Translations under genes and position numbers: made by a program | In this document: positions 1-11,757 of the stretch, piece by piece | How the letters are laid out: the number at the start of each line of letters is the position of its first letter | Numbering within the stretch: position 1 is the first letter of the stretch | Origin: Lunularia cruciata | Lineage: Eukaryota; Streptophyta; Marchantiopsida; Lunulariales; Lunulariaceae | Assembly (NCBI GenBank): GCA_948567375.1 | Contig: OX419762.1 | Span: 44,001,034 to 44,065,033 of the forward strand | Reading direction: 5' to 3' | Length of the DNA stretch: 64,000 nt | Notes under the pieces: generated by a model | What the model was told of the DNA's origin: nothing | Databases searched by the model: none | Seen by the model: the letters and a program-made list of their open reading frames with translations, nothing else

Positions 1-1090
1 TACGCTTTGTGCCATCGATCAATTGTGCATGCTGCTCTCAACCATAGCCTCCCAAGAAGTAAGTCATAGCTTGAATCCCTCAAGAATTGGAAAGTCATGA
101 GATTTTGAGTCATGAGACTCCCATAATTGAAACTACCACCTTGTCCATCACCCCTACTAGTTAAACTTGTTGCTTGTTTGCCATGCTCACCACAAATGTT
201 GAAAGTCTAAGGGTATCATACTCAACTTCTTCATCAACCTTTTTGACATAACATTCATTGCAGATCCTCTATCAACAAAAGCATCCTTGATGTTGTGACC
301 ATTCACTCTCACATCAATCTTGGAGGCATATTCACAAGCATCTCATGGTGTTGGCTTTGCATCCACCACCCATGTTAATACTAGAGCTTTAACTTTTTTT
401 CTTCCTCTTGCTCCTTGTAGAACTCAAACCACCTCTAAGCTCTTTTCTCAAAGTAGGATTCAAAACAATTGATTTGCCCACTATGATATTAGCCTTGTGA
501 CAACCAACATCCTCCAAGACATTGTAATTCCATTGTTGCTTTGAGATCAAGAAGTCCTCCATCCCCAACTTCTTCCTTGGAGTCTTTGTTGTTGATGGTG
601 TTGAAGTGCTTGTACGAGTGCTCCTAGTAGGCACAGGAGTATCTTGGCTAGAAGTAAATCCTTGAGAAGAGTGCACATCCTCTACAAAACGAGCTCTCTT
701 CTTCTCTTGTGCCAAAAGATCCAAATGAAGACCTTCAAAGTTTGAGCACACTCCCTTCTCATACTTGCTCTCAACCACATCTATGGATGTTATCCCCTTC
801 ACTTTGTTTGGATAAGAGCCACCTAGGTTTCACTCCCTCCTTCTTTCACTTTATTGGCTCCTTCATAACCCATATACCAATAATTGCATACTTAGTCTAT
901 TATGTATGAAAGATGCTCTCAATATATCTCACATCCCCATTCTTTTCCTCTGCCTTCTTCATTGCTTCTCAATAGAGGTAGCAGATTTTGCTTTAGCATA
1001 GGTCCAAAGCTTTCATGCATTCAATCTGTATCTTTTGCCAACATTTTCAGAAATGTGGAAGCAAAATCAACCATTTTAAGCTAGAGGAAG
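1..1090 (-). mobile_element. Degraded Ty3/gypsy retrotransposon fragment (gag-protease part)
   Basis: Minus-strand sequence at about 210-340 encodes a retropepsin-like stretch (NVRVNGHNIKDAF followed by a D-x-GS-x-NVM active-site region), preceded at 389-802 by a Ser/Thr- and Lys-rich linker of the kind found before gypsy proteases. No LTR of its own is visible and the left side runs off the window. It is a broken fossil with several breaks. Gypsy assignment rests on the protease motif only; exact limits are uncertain. Confidence 0.55.
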
Positions 1091-1244
1091 AACTTCCTTA
1101 CAAGCTTGAGTCAAATCCTTTCCTTGGTCATTGATGAATACACCTAAAATTTTACTTCTTTTGGATACTTAAGAAATTAATTCTAGGCCTATTTTCATTA
1201 TTATGGTGCTTATCCCTAGCTAAAATAACTAACTTATCCTCACT

Positions 1245-1986
1245 GGTAATATTGCAAGGATAGTAGAGAGAAAAAAATGCACAAACACAAGTTTTACACT
1301 CAAACTTCAATGCCCCAAAGGAGCACCTTCTCTTTATTATATAGTCAAAGAGGATCTCCTCCAAGGAAGCTCCACCATAGGATTAGGTACATAGATAGGT
1401 GACATGTCAACAAGCTCCACCCTTGGATTACTTACTTGGATGGTTGACATGTCGGTCCTGGTCCTATCTGGTTGGTCAAACAAGCTTTGATAGGAGAGAA
1501 TCTTTTAGTGAATCTTCCTATAAGAATCTCAAAATCACATGGGTGAGGTACCATTGGAAAGCTCTCAATGAGACAAATGGGGGGAGTGAAGGGCCAACCT
1601 TTCCTCTATTGGGGAGAATTTGCACATTTTTGAGGCCTAATCCATCTATTTAGGACTCTAAAATTGCTTTCAAAGATTTCAGGCATAATTTTGTTCCTAC
1701 TCTATTAGTAAAAGTTCCCTTTTGGTGATACCTCTTTCTGATATTTTTAGTCCATCATGTTTAACATCCCTCTAGATATTACCAAACCAATTCTCACCTT
1801 TAGATCATATGTCTAGCTCTTGGTTCTAAGGTTTTTAAGTCTATTTTGGTTTCTGCCCTATTAGTAGAAGTAATCTTTTGGTGATACTTCTATCTGATCT
1901 ATTTTTTCCACCATGTATAACATCATTCCAGCTGTTACCAAACCAAATTTCACATCTAGATCATATGGCTAGCTATTGGTATTACA
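1245..1986 (-). repeat. Solo LTR of the gypsy family found at 53.8-61.8 kb
   Basis: About 742 bp match, in reverse complement and along their whole length, the LTRs at 53845-54581 and 58943-59680. The copy is bounded by the same short inverted ends and by identical 5-bp direct repeats TCACT at 1240-1244 and 1987-1991, the target-site duplication expected of gypsy integration. No primer-binding site or internal region adjoins it, so it is a solo LTR left by recombination between the two ends of a former element. It is visibly more diverged from the other two LTRs than they are from each other, suggesting an older insertion. Confidence 0.85.
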
Positions 1987-1991
1987 TCACT

Positions 1992-3080
1992 ACAAAAAGA
2001 ATTTGCTTGATAATGGAATTCTATGTAGAAATGGCGTTGATAGCAACCAATTTTCTTAAAAAAGTAAAAACATGGCATTCGGTTCTTAGTTGGACAAAAA
2101 AACCTTTTTAAGCATTGAATGATATCCTCATTCTTTGAAGTCTTGATCCTCTTGAGAAAACTAACATAATTGATTCTGATAGCAAAGTCTTGAGAATTTG
2201 AAATAATTCACTCCGAGCATCTGCAAATTCTTGTAGTAATATTTATTTCTACCTACATACAATGCTATAAGTGAGTTTGATGTTACAAGTACTCTTCAAA
2301 TAGGATTTGATGGCTTTAGGTGCAAATTGATCAATGTTTGATCAATTGGTGTTTTTTGATCAATTGATCAATTGAAGTTTCTTAACTATCCATTTGTAGT
2401 CATTTTGTGAACCACTCAGTTTACCAAAGATCCTTGGCAAGCATGATCCAAGTTCAATTACATCACTTTTATCTCTTTTGTTTGCTCATTGAAGATGTAA
2501 GAACATAGTATAGGTAGATTGAATCTCCTTATATTCTAGTATGATTCTCTTGATATTGCAAGTTTTTATGTCAAAGTGGTAGTTATTTGTAACAATATGA
2601 TCTTGAGCAGCTTGTCTAACATTGTCAAATGACTCATATAGTTCCTGCCAAAAGCTCTACAAGATGACCAGCTCAAGATTGGATGGAAAGCATATGATGA
2701 TAAATCCAATGATCTTCCTTGCCAACAGACTTTTATTAGTTTGTGTTTGTGAGTGGAAGCATAGCAACATGTTGTGCTATTCAAAGATCTGGTTGCACAT
2801 TGTCTGCTGATCATTGAGTATTGGTTGTAAATTGTTCTAAAGATCATTGCAACAAAGATCTCTCGGTTGTCTAGTAGAGGATAATCTAGTGTCTTATAAT
2901 TAGCACATAGAGGATGATCTAGTTGTTTTGTCGCTAAAAGAGGATAATCTAACTAAATTATATGGAAAATAATCATTTTACTAATTACAGACCATATGAA
3001 TAAATTTTGCATAAATTTTTTATTATCTAGCGTTATATCTTAATTAGCTTTATAGAATCCCTGTATGATAGCTTACATTA
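1992..3080. other. AT-rich spacer, no gene seen
   Basis: Only short, composition-driven open frames occur. A cluster of TGATCAATTG words lies at about 2325-2385, and a degenerate motif around AGAGGATAATCTAG recurs three times at about 2875-2955. These look like decayed repeat sequence. Confidence 0.6.
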
Positions 3081-3092
3081 ATAAAACAAACT

Positions 3093-3174
3093 TTATATCG
3101 TGGTATTAAATTAAATTATTAATTTTTAAATCGAAAATAAAAATTAATAATTTAGTTCAATACCACCATATAAT
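3093..3174. repeat. AT-rich foldback (inverted repeat)
   Basis: Arms of about 36 bp (3093-3128 and about 3139-3174) are inverted copies with only about four mismatches, separated by roughly 10 bp. A weaker outer pairing (TTAATAAAA words near 3079 and 3215) may extend it to about 145 bp. The size and AT content suit a MITE-like foldback, but no target duplication was identified. Confidence 0.7.
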
Positions 3175-3229
3175 ATATAGAAATGTACCTTTTCTTTTAT
3201 TAACTAATCAATCAATGCACTTCAAGAGG

Positions 3230-4455
3230 CCATCGCTAATCTCCTTCCTAGAGGCGCCGCTCCTGCTTCGGTGGCAAATATTCACAGCACAGTGAAATTC
3301 ATTATGGCATTAGTTTCTAAGTTTCATTAGGCTCGAAATTATCATTGAATTTAATGCAAGTTTGGTTTTCCTCGAGACTAAGGGGATCGTAGCTTATGTC
3401 ATGAATTTATTTGAGACCATACTATTTTCAAATTTGAGTACCAAGGTCCGTATTCTACTAATATATTTAATCGTATCAAAATAAATTATAAATTCTCTGG
3501 TTTCATAGGTCTCCCATACGTCCACCCTATAACTTGCACTTCCCGTTAATAGTAAAGACATATAGCACCGTCTCCTAATCTCCTGTAATCTTTACGCTAA
3601 GCGCAAACTCTAGCGTTAGAAAGTTCGTCGGTGAAGACTAACGTCTACCTTCACGTGAGGAACTGGCAAGTAAGTGGAATATTCCTCTAGGAACTCAAGA
3701 ACCGTCGTTGATTGAGATCGAACGGGATCCGTGAAATCGGTGAACTGAGTTTATGCATACGGTGTTATGCTTGTTGACCGAACTACTGCGAAGACTTACG
3801 TGAAGAACATAGGAAAGGAAGGCCAAGCGCAGAGGAAACCGGGTTTTGCCGCATGTGCACGCGAAAATTTCTGGATTCTTGATCGGACGGTCGTAGAGGC
3901 CCCGATGTTTTACGTAAAGCCTGGGGGTGCCGGAGCGACAAAACTGTCGTGGAGCCAAGTTATCCACGCAACGCATATGCAGCAATGGAGTGGAAGATCT
4001 CTCACGTACGGCGGAGCCTATCACAGCCCCGAGTTCGATCCACCAACCGAGCTCGAAAAGCCACGAGAGAATTCGGAGACAAGCAACCAAAGTAAACTGA
4101 CGCACTTTCTCTGCCTCAGTTCCGAGAGAGTTTTCGGTACATCCCAGTTGCAGGCCGTTGGTTCATAGCTTGACACGTGGGTTGCAATGAAATCCCGGTT
4201 TACTCAACCGTGCGGTTTTCTCTCCGGGGAGTTATGCCCGTTGGATTGGGCTCGTCGCTGTTGTACGCGAGGATTTGTCGTCCTGGCGTACAATCGTGCG
4301 GGTTTTCCGTCCTCTCACGGGAGGTGCTGGAGAGGAGCAGAGATTCCTTGTAGAGATCAGCAGCAGAGAATGTGGAGGTGCTTAATTTTATGTTTTCCTG
4401 AAGAATTGGAAGGGCGAATTTTGAAGGTGAAGGAGGAGGAGGTTTAGAACGAGCG
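3230..4455 (+). promoter_or_regulatory. Upstream/promoter region of the ABC1K7/8 gene with a G-box
   Basis: Base composition rises in GC from about 3600 toward the gene. A G-box/ABRE-like core CACGTG lies at 4174-4179 in the context GACACGTGGG, about 280 bp before the start codon. In plants such cores bind bZIP and bHLH factors (light, abscisic acid). Open frames here (for example 3767-4168 on plus) have no recognisable domain and are probably not coding. No clear TATA box was seen. Confidence 0.4.
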
Positions 4456-7400
4456 ATGGCAGGACTGACAGAGTCGTTGGTGGGTTCTGCATCGCTCGGA
4501 TTGTATAGCAGGGCGAAATTGGACGGGTTTAGGGACTTGAGGCCTGGGAATAGGCAATTCGGTGACAAGAATGGATACAGGGGGATTAGAATCAGGAGTG
4601 CTGCAGATAATGGGAATTCTAGGATGGTTCCAATTGAAGAGGCCTTAAAGCGGACGGCGAAGACCAGTAGCTTCGTCAGCTCAACTGATTCTTCTTCCAA
4701 TGGTGGGTGGTACTGAATTTGGAATCTTTTTATTTTTTGGATTCATCGTATTTGAATCAAATGAATTGAAGTAAAAGAAATTGGAACACAGAAAGCAAAG
4801 GTCCTCGGACGTTGTCGAGAGTTCTATACCGACAATTTGTCGGTTGTAGCAGAATTTGTTGTTTGGAAACCAGTGTTACTGTCCTCAATTCGGCAGACTC
4901 CCTCAGTTGTTGGTCATTTCAACGTCTTAGAAAAATTGGAAGCTTGAGTAGATTACTGCATAAAAGTAGTAATCTACTCTAGTGTATGACATATGCGAGC
5001 ATATGAAAACATAGTGTATGCTGAACTTTAATTTTCATTTCTTTTGTTCGATCTTTTACAGTAGTCTGGGACTGCGGCTTCTGAATCTACTATAGGTTAA
5101 GGATTTTATGAGCTTCGTATCAAAGCTGTTCAGGAGCTTTGAAGAAATTGATAGGCTTATGCTGTCGAGGTGCATAGCGGAGGAGCTCTCCAAAGTGGAA
5201 AGGGCCTAAAGCTTCTCTCTAGAGGAACGTTGACGATTCCGATTCATAGAACAATAGACTGGTCTAGCTATTCGGATGACAGAAATAAACATGTCAGTTC
5301 TACCGGTGCCTACTATCCAGCACTTTCTGAATTATTTGTAATTTACAGAGTAATCCTGCTCAAAATCAACCATTTATTTACAATTGTGTTTTGTATGTAC
5401 CATAGAGTTAAGACCGGTGTTCATCACACTGCGACATGATTTCTAGCAGTGGAATTTTCTATCCAACTATAGACGAACTCCTGATTTTGGGTTCCAAAAT
5501 CCGATTCCTTTCAGTCTCTCTTCTAGTACTGGTCAGTCACACCTGAACAGTGTAATATTAGACTCAGGCAGGGTTCGCCTGTACAATGCGACTTTCAGTA
5601 TATACACCTAACGGTGTTGGCCTACAGAGGAGAGGACAGTGTTCATGTTCTCCTGTTTCGTGTTAACTAATTAATTTGCACTTCAAAATCTTTTGTGATA
5701 GACCTAAACTATAGCAAAGACGAGGACTTGGTTTAAAAACATGCTATGCTTGTTTGCGCCATATTGATTACATAGAATCTGAGATGACTTCGTTTGCGTG
5801 GTGCAGGTTCGACATCTCCTCTAGGACTAAATGGAGGTTTGAGTAGGAAAGAGAAGTTTAGGGAGACTCTTTTGCCAGACAAACCTATCAGTGATGCATA
5901 TAGCCCTCAGTCTAACAGACGTAGCAGCACTAATGGGGCAACAAATAGTTCCAACCGCAAGGTATCGACAGGCGGAGCCGTCTTAGTTCGGGAATCTGAA
6001 TCTCCGAGAAAGACATTAAATGGGACAACCACCAGTTCACTTGTTACGGTCCCAACTAATAGAGTTTCAAACCGGTCCTCTGTCGAACTACCTCCTCTTG
6101 ACACAAACTTGCGAGTTTTACCATCTGATGAAGGCTTCAGCTGGGCCAAGGACAACTACAGCCCTACGCAGAGGACGATTGACATTTGGAGCTTTGTCCT
6201 TCAGCTTCGAGCTCGTGTATTTCTGTTGGACGCCAAATGGACGTATTTAGGCAGTTTCACCGACGAGAAACAGGTTTGTTACAAAACTATTCAACTTTGT
6301 TTTAGTATGTTTAAATCAGGTTGGCAATGTACAAGTATGTTCGAATGGTTGAACCGTTGGTCAGCATCTTCTCCACCTATTGCCATATTCATCAACTAAT
6401 GGCAGGGTTTATTCTCCAGAGTTCAAGAAGGCGGGAAACAGCATCATGGGTTCGGGAACGTATATTGCAGCTTGGTCCTACTTTTATTAAACTTGGTCAG
6501 CTCTCTTCAACTAGATCTGACCTGTTCCCTGCTGAATTCGTGGAGGAACTTGCCAAACTCCAGGTACAAACACTGCACAAATATGGGACCTTTCTGTGCC
6601 CCCTAGTAAACCAGCGCGTCGCACCCTAGATTCGGTCTTCATGATAACAAGTTTCAATAGTCCAGTTGGAACTTGACTACTGGAAGATTCCTAATATCAG
6701 CTGAGTTTCACGTATAGGCCACTCTAATCTAAGCCTGGGCTTGGATGATGGTGAATTTGTTTCTGTTAGTTGTATGCAAATCGAAGTGATAAACTACTGA
6801 ATCAAATGAAATTGTTGTGCTGTAGGATCGAGTTCCAGCTTTCTCGCCAGAGAAAGCAATGGCCCTCATAGAGAAGGAGCTCGGTTCTCCCGTTGATGAA
6901 CTCTTTATGCAGTTTGAGAGACAGCCGATTGCGGCAGCAAGTCTTGGACAGGTGTGCTCTTGGATATCTTCTTCTCATCTAAAGTCCCTCATAATCAGTT
7001 TCGTAGTCCAGTGACGTTCTGTGCACTAACTAGGAGTTCAGTGTTTCTACGCAAGATTTTTCTTTGATTGTACTATTTAGATTGTACAACAAGGCCCTAA
7101 GACTTTCCGGTCTTCTGGCAGGTCCATAGAGCTGTCTTATTCAACGGGGAGAAAGTGGCAGTGAAAGTTCAAAGACCTGGACTGAAGGAGCTTTTCGACA
7201 TTGACCTAGGTAAATCTGGCCTTTTCATAACATTGGTGAAAGAGAGATAACTGTTGCAAGGTTGTTGAATTCCTACTCATCCTATTGTTGTCGAAATTTG
7301 TATCACTAAAGTCCTTCCCATTTGAATTTTGAAATTTATGCAGATAATCTGAAAAGAATTGCCGAGTATTTCCAGAAAAGTGAGAGTTTGGGTGGACCAA

Positions 7401-10400
7401 CACGGGACTGGCTTGGAATATACGAGGAATGCAAGACGTAGGAGCTCTGACTCCAAACATTACCTTCAGTTTTAGACAGTTGATTGTATTGCTTCGCAAT
7501 TTTTTATTCGTAAGTTCGAAGGCCCTGTCTTGTCTTCTTACTATCAGATCCCTAGTGTTAACATTCTGTGCTTAAACGCACGGGTGTGTTCTTCAGTTTG
7601 GATATCAATCTAAGTTTCATGTGTTTTATTTTGGCTCAGAATATTATATGAAGAGATTGACTACCTGAATGAAGGGAGAAATGCAGACAGATTCAGAAGA
7701 GACTTCAGAAATATAAAGTGGGCTCGAATACCTGTGAGTCTCTCATTGCATACCCCCAGTCAACTTGCACCTCATTCCTTCCCGGTACTCTTCGAAGGAA
7801 GTACCTTATTTGTGTATCTACAGAATCGACTTTTTAGCTTCTAACTTGACGTCTGATTGTCTATGCAGCAAATATACTGGGACTACGCCTCACGGAAAGT
7901 CTTGACTCTAGAATATGTTCCAGGTATGAACCTGCGAACTCTTTCTCTTGCTACAGGTCTCAATCAAGGAGCTCTTTTGCAAAATTTTACAGTCTTATTT
8001 CTATAAAGAAGATTACGGAAGAGGTACAATGGCGTTCATGGTACAGATTCATAGCACCAAGTAGATGTTACTGGATATATAACTCTAGGGGCCATATCTT
8101 GCTTCTGCGCTCCTCTTCTTTTTGAGATGTTCGAAACAAGTCCTTATGGTGCGTGTAGTCGCATCTTAGTTCTTAGGACGAACTGATTAATTTGTATTTT
8201 GGGTGTGAGCAGGTATCAAGATTAATGAAGTGGCCATGCTTGACGCTGGTGGTTTTGACCGTGCGCGAATTGCTCGTCTTGCTATTGAGGCCTACCTCAT
8301 TCAAGTAAGTTCAGCTGACCTACTTTTCTTTTCTTTGCAAGTTTCACCTCTAAGAAGAAGATAGCGTGGGATGTGACTACGAAAGTATTGTCAGTATACC
8401 CCGACCCTAAAGTTAGGGTATCAGCAGAGCAAACGAAGTCAGTGAAGATGATCTGAAGCAGAAGTTATTACACTTCGACGTGTCCTAATACTAAAAACAG
8501 CCCGGGTGATACTTGCTTATAGAATTCGAATGAACATAAACAATCACGGAGATCACTGGACCTAGAAAGCTGCTCAGACTTTGACCATGACATGTTACTT
8601 GCAGATACTGAGAACCGGTTTCTTTCACGCGGACCCGCACCCCGGGAATCTAGCGGTTGATACAGATGGATCTCTCATATATTACGATTTTGGGATGATG
8701 GGTGATATCAAATCTTTCACTCGAGAGAAGTTACTGGAAATGTTCTATGCTGTATATGAAAAGGATGCCCAAAAGGTGCGTTGCATTTCGATCTTCACTG
8801 TATTTCTTGCCAACGGTTTCTACTCCCCATTACTCATATTTTCCTTGACTATAGTGAAATACTTCCTGAATGGAAACATCTCTGGTTTTTGTTCCGACCG
8901 ATAAGATTGAGTACCAGATTTCTCGAGCATGCGTTTCTAGAAGAGGTCACGGATCTAATCGACTTCCAGCTTTTTCTGAGAGAATGTCAGCATGAATACG
9001 GTGAAACATTCTAGGGTACTACTAAACTGCAGTTGTGTACTGTATGTGCAGGTTATAAACGCACTGATAGATTTGGGTGCTTTGCTGCCAACTGGAGATA
9101 TGGGACCAGTAAGTGAAGTTGGCATCTTGACAGTCCATGCATGAGACTCCATGAAACTTCATATCGGCTCTTTAGTAAATGAATAACAAAGTGAACGATT
9201 CTTATAGAAGAATTCTCGTCCAGATAAAGTGAATCTATACAAACAGGTTGGTTCACATCACAGACTGATTTTTAACTCTCATTTTTACAGGTGCGGAAAA
9301 CAGTGCAGTTTTTCCTGGACAACTTGATGAATCAACGGCCCGACCAAGCTAGCACCTTCTCAGCAATCGGAGAGGTGACCAACTCACAAACTCGGCACCC
9401 TGGTTCTCTTGTGAGATTTCTTTTTTGTTTTTCGTTTGGAGAAAGTTTCTAAATTGGAATTCTCACATGCAGGATCTATTTGCCATTGCAATCGACCAAC
9501 CTTTCCGCTTCCCTGCAACATTTACATTCGTCCTTCGTGCTTTTTCTACCCTAGAAGGTAACACCTCTTTCATGCTACAAACACATCAGTCTCCTCTATG
9601 TACGCGAGAATTCCCTAAGCTTGCAATGATTCAGTTCTCGTGGATATCGGTAACTGAAAAATCAGTTCGTATTCTGTTTGGAGTCTTTAAAGGAGGTATG
9701 AGAATCATAGTGTTTTATTGGTCTTTCCCAATTTTTGATTGTTGTGATTGGTGCTTGAACCCACTAATGAAAACTCTTAGCTCATGGGGTTTTGTATTAT
9801 CTCCGGAGATGCAAAGTTCATGTCATTGTTAAGAATCAAGGTGCTAAATCATTCATAGGCAGAAAAGTAACTATGGAAATAAACACAAATTTGTTATTGA
9901 ACTTCACCCAACTTGTGCTATGTCCTTGTGTAGAAACACTTTCCTACAATTTCACTAAACGCAATAGGATTGTTACAAACGATAAGGATCATTGAACTTA
10001 TAGAAGAAAGATCTACTTTATCTCTCTAAAAACATGCCTCTCCTTTGTCTCTTGTCCATACAATACTCCTAAGGTTTTTATTGATCTGGAATCACCTACT
10101 AGTTGAACAATGAAGTTCTATTTATAACCGAACTAACCCTAAATGACACCGCAAGCTGTGCTAACCCTAAGCCCAACTCTAAATGCAAACCACTTTTAAG
10201 TCGTGTACATTAAAACCATCAAAAGCCATCAGATTGAAAGTACCAATGTTTGATTGAAATATCTTGCCACTATCTTGTTGTAATATACGGAGCAAGATTG
10301 CTAATTTGCTTGAATGTTCTGAGAGCAGGTATCGGAACCATTCTTGACCCCGACTTATCGTTTGCTAAGATTGCTGCACCTTATGCACAGGTGAGACAGC

Positions 10401-11757
10401 AACCTACTCGCCATTGGAATGGGTTCAACTAGGTGTTGGTTAGTTGGGCCTTCGTGTTATGTAGAGGTAGATGGACCAAGAGAGCTTGTTTTGGGCAAAT
10501 TCCTACTTCCTCCAATGTGTAATTAAACGTCTCTCGGTGCTTCATGAGATGCTTCCAGTCTATATTCAAGGTGCACTGCAATGAGAGACAAAATGAGAAA
10601 TATAAGACCTCATAGCTGCTTGTCAATGAAGCCCAGTCGCATTCAAAGTTCATTGAGACTAATGACATGACCAAGATATGCAGGCAGCTAAAACTGACCT
10701 TGTCCTTTGAATGCAAACAACAGGAATTACTCGATATTCGGAACAAGAAAAATGATGGGCAGTATATAGTTCAAGAGCTCCAGAGACAGGCAGCTGATGT
10801 ACGAGCAGCCTCTCTCTGTGTCATCTTTGCGTCTCATGATCAGATCGGAATGGAGTAGTTGGTTTCAGTGTGTGCTAGTTTTCACGTTTCTTACTTGTCG
10901 AATGCCTGATTCTCATAGCAAATGGATCGGTATATGCATTACAGAGGAATGACTACTTGTCAACAGTAACCTTCTACATTTGATCGTACTTCCTTCCGGT
11001 TGGTGATATATCCACAGGCCAGGGATGCGGCCGTGGCTATGCCAGTAAGGATTCAACGGATGGATGAAATCATCAGAAAGCTGGAAGCTGGGGACTTCAA
11101 GCTTCGTGTTCGAGTACTTGAGGTAAAGTGTACTTCACGCCAGACTGCGTGAAGTACTCGATGGATGTTGGACAGTGTCAATTAACACAAAGGCTGTTGC
11201 CACCCCAGTGGTGTGGCGGAGCTACATAAGGTGTCCAAAACGCTTTGGGATATCTGATGCAAGCTTAATCTCTTGATATATGTGTACCCAAGGAAGTGCT
11301 TTGTAAAAGCGCTCTGTCGTAGAGAAGTGTCGATTTTTCAGAATTGATGGATGAACATACTGCACTTGCAATTTGACAGGCAGAGAGAGCGGCTAGGAGA
11401 GCATCGATCCAGCAGTCTGCTACCATGAATGTGGTTGTTGCTGCATGTTTAGCAAACATAGGAGTGAATCTCGTGCTTGCTGAAGGAATGACGCCTCTGG
11501 CGCTTTCTCCACTCGTCGGCACTGGTAAGTGATCCAAATTCGCGCCACCTTTACACTTTCCACATTTTCACTGTTTTTGCATCCTTAACTAGCTCGTACG
11601 AGTCGACTGGTCTGATCTATTGTTTCCGAAATTATTCTGAGCTACACTTTGAAGATATTAATTTCTACAGTTCGGTTGTGCAGGTGTTTTCCTGTTGTTG
11701 GTCCTGAACAACATGAGAAGGTTGAAGAATCTGGACAAGTTTGAAAAGATGTTATAG
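4456..11757 (+). CDS. ABC1K7/8: Chloroplast ABC1-like (UbiB/ADCK) atypical kinase, ABC1K7/ABC1K8 (SIA1/OSA1) type
   Basis: Eighteen exons join in phase: 4456-4702, 5807-6273, 6420-6563, 6826-6951, 7122-7209, 7344-7437, 7640-7733, 7869-7923, 8213-8304, 8605-8775, 9052-9108, 9291-9374, 9473-9557, 10329-10390, 10724-10798, 11018-11122, 11380-11524, 11684-11757, giving about 754 residues. All introns are GT-AG. ABC1-family hallmarks are intact: KLGQ at residues 262-265 (exon 3), AAASLGQ at 322-328, the ATP-site lysine in VAVKVQRPG (Lys343), an acidic helix EEIDYLNEG near 393, catalytic HADPHPGNL at 477-485 and DFGMMG at 497-502. The Ser/Arg-rich N-terminus suits a plastid transit peptide, and the C-terminal end (exons 17-18) has one or two hydrophobic segments. 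The exon texts resemble Arabidopsis ABC1K8/ABC1K7 over their whole length from memory; which paralogue cannot be settled. Family role: plastid-envelope or thylakoid kinase-like proteins in lipid, iron and oxidative-stress homeostasis. The start is the first ATG; the exon 1-2 junction is the least certain. Confidence 0.93.
4947..4978. repeat. Perfect short hairpin in intron 1
   Basis: Eleven-base arms AGTAGATTACT and AGTAATCTACT (4947-4957, 4968-4978) are exact inverted copies around a 10-nt loop. It lies in the first intron of the ABC1K7/8 gene and away from its splice sites. Confidence 0.8.
9826..10240 (-). mobile_element. Possible degraded LTR-like insertion in intron 13 of ABC1K7/8
   Basis: Intron 13 (9558-10328) is the second longest in the gene. 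Its middle differs from its neighbours. Read on minus it has a TATAAATAG-like box (about 10118-10126), polypurine and T-rich stretches, and an end of the form ATTCTTAACA as seen at many plant copia LTR ends. No target duplication or matching partner LTR was found, so family and limits are tentative. The flanking splice sites are intact. Confidence 0.35.
11130..11157. repeat. Perfect short hairpin in intron 16
   Basis: Arms GTACTTCACGC and GCGTGAAGTAC (11130-11140, 11147-11157) pair exactly around a 6-nt loop. It begins eight bases past the exon 16 donor at 11123, so it might influence splice-site accessibility, but this is inference. Confidence 0.8.

Noticed and set aside
1988-2003. CACTACAAAAAG resembling the terminus of a CACTA DNA transposon
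   Set aside because: Its first bases are explained by the target duplication of the solo LTR, and no second terminus or transposase was seen.
3767-4168. 133-codon plus frame just upstream of the kinase gene, with a similar frame on minus
   Set aside because: Both strands are open over the same bases, no domain is recognisable, and the position fits a promoter region.
4200-4700. 166-codon minus frame opposite exon 1 of the kinase gene
   Set aside because: It overlaps the first coding exon antisense and has no family resemblance; a shadow of the gene.
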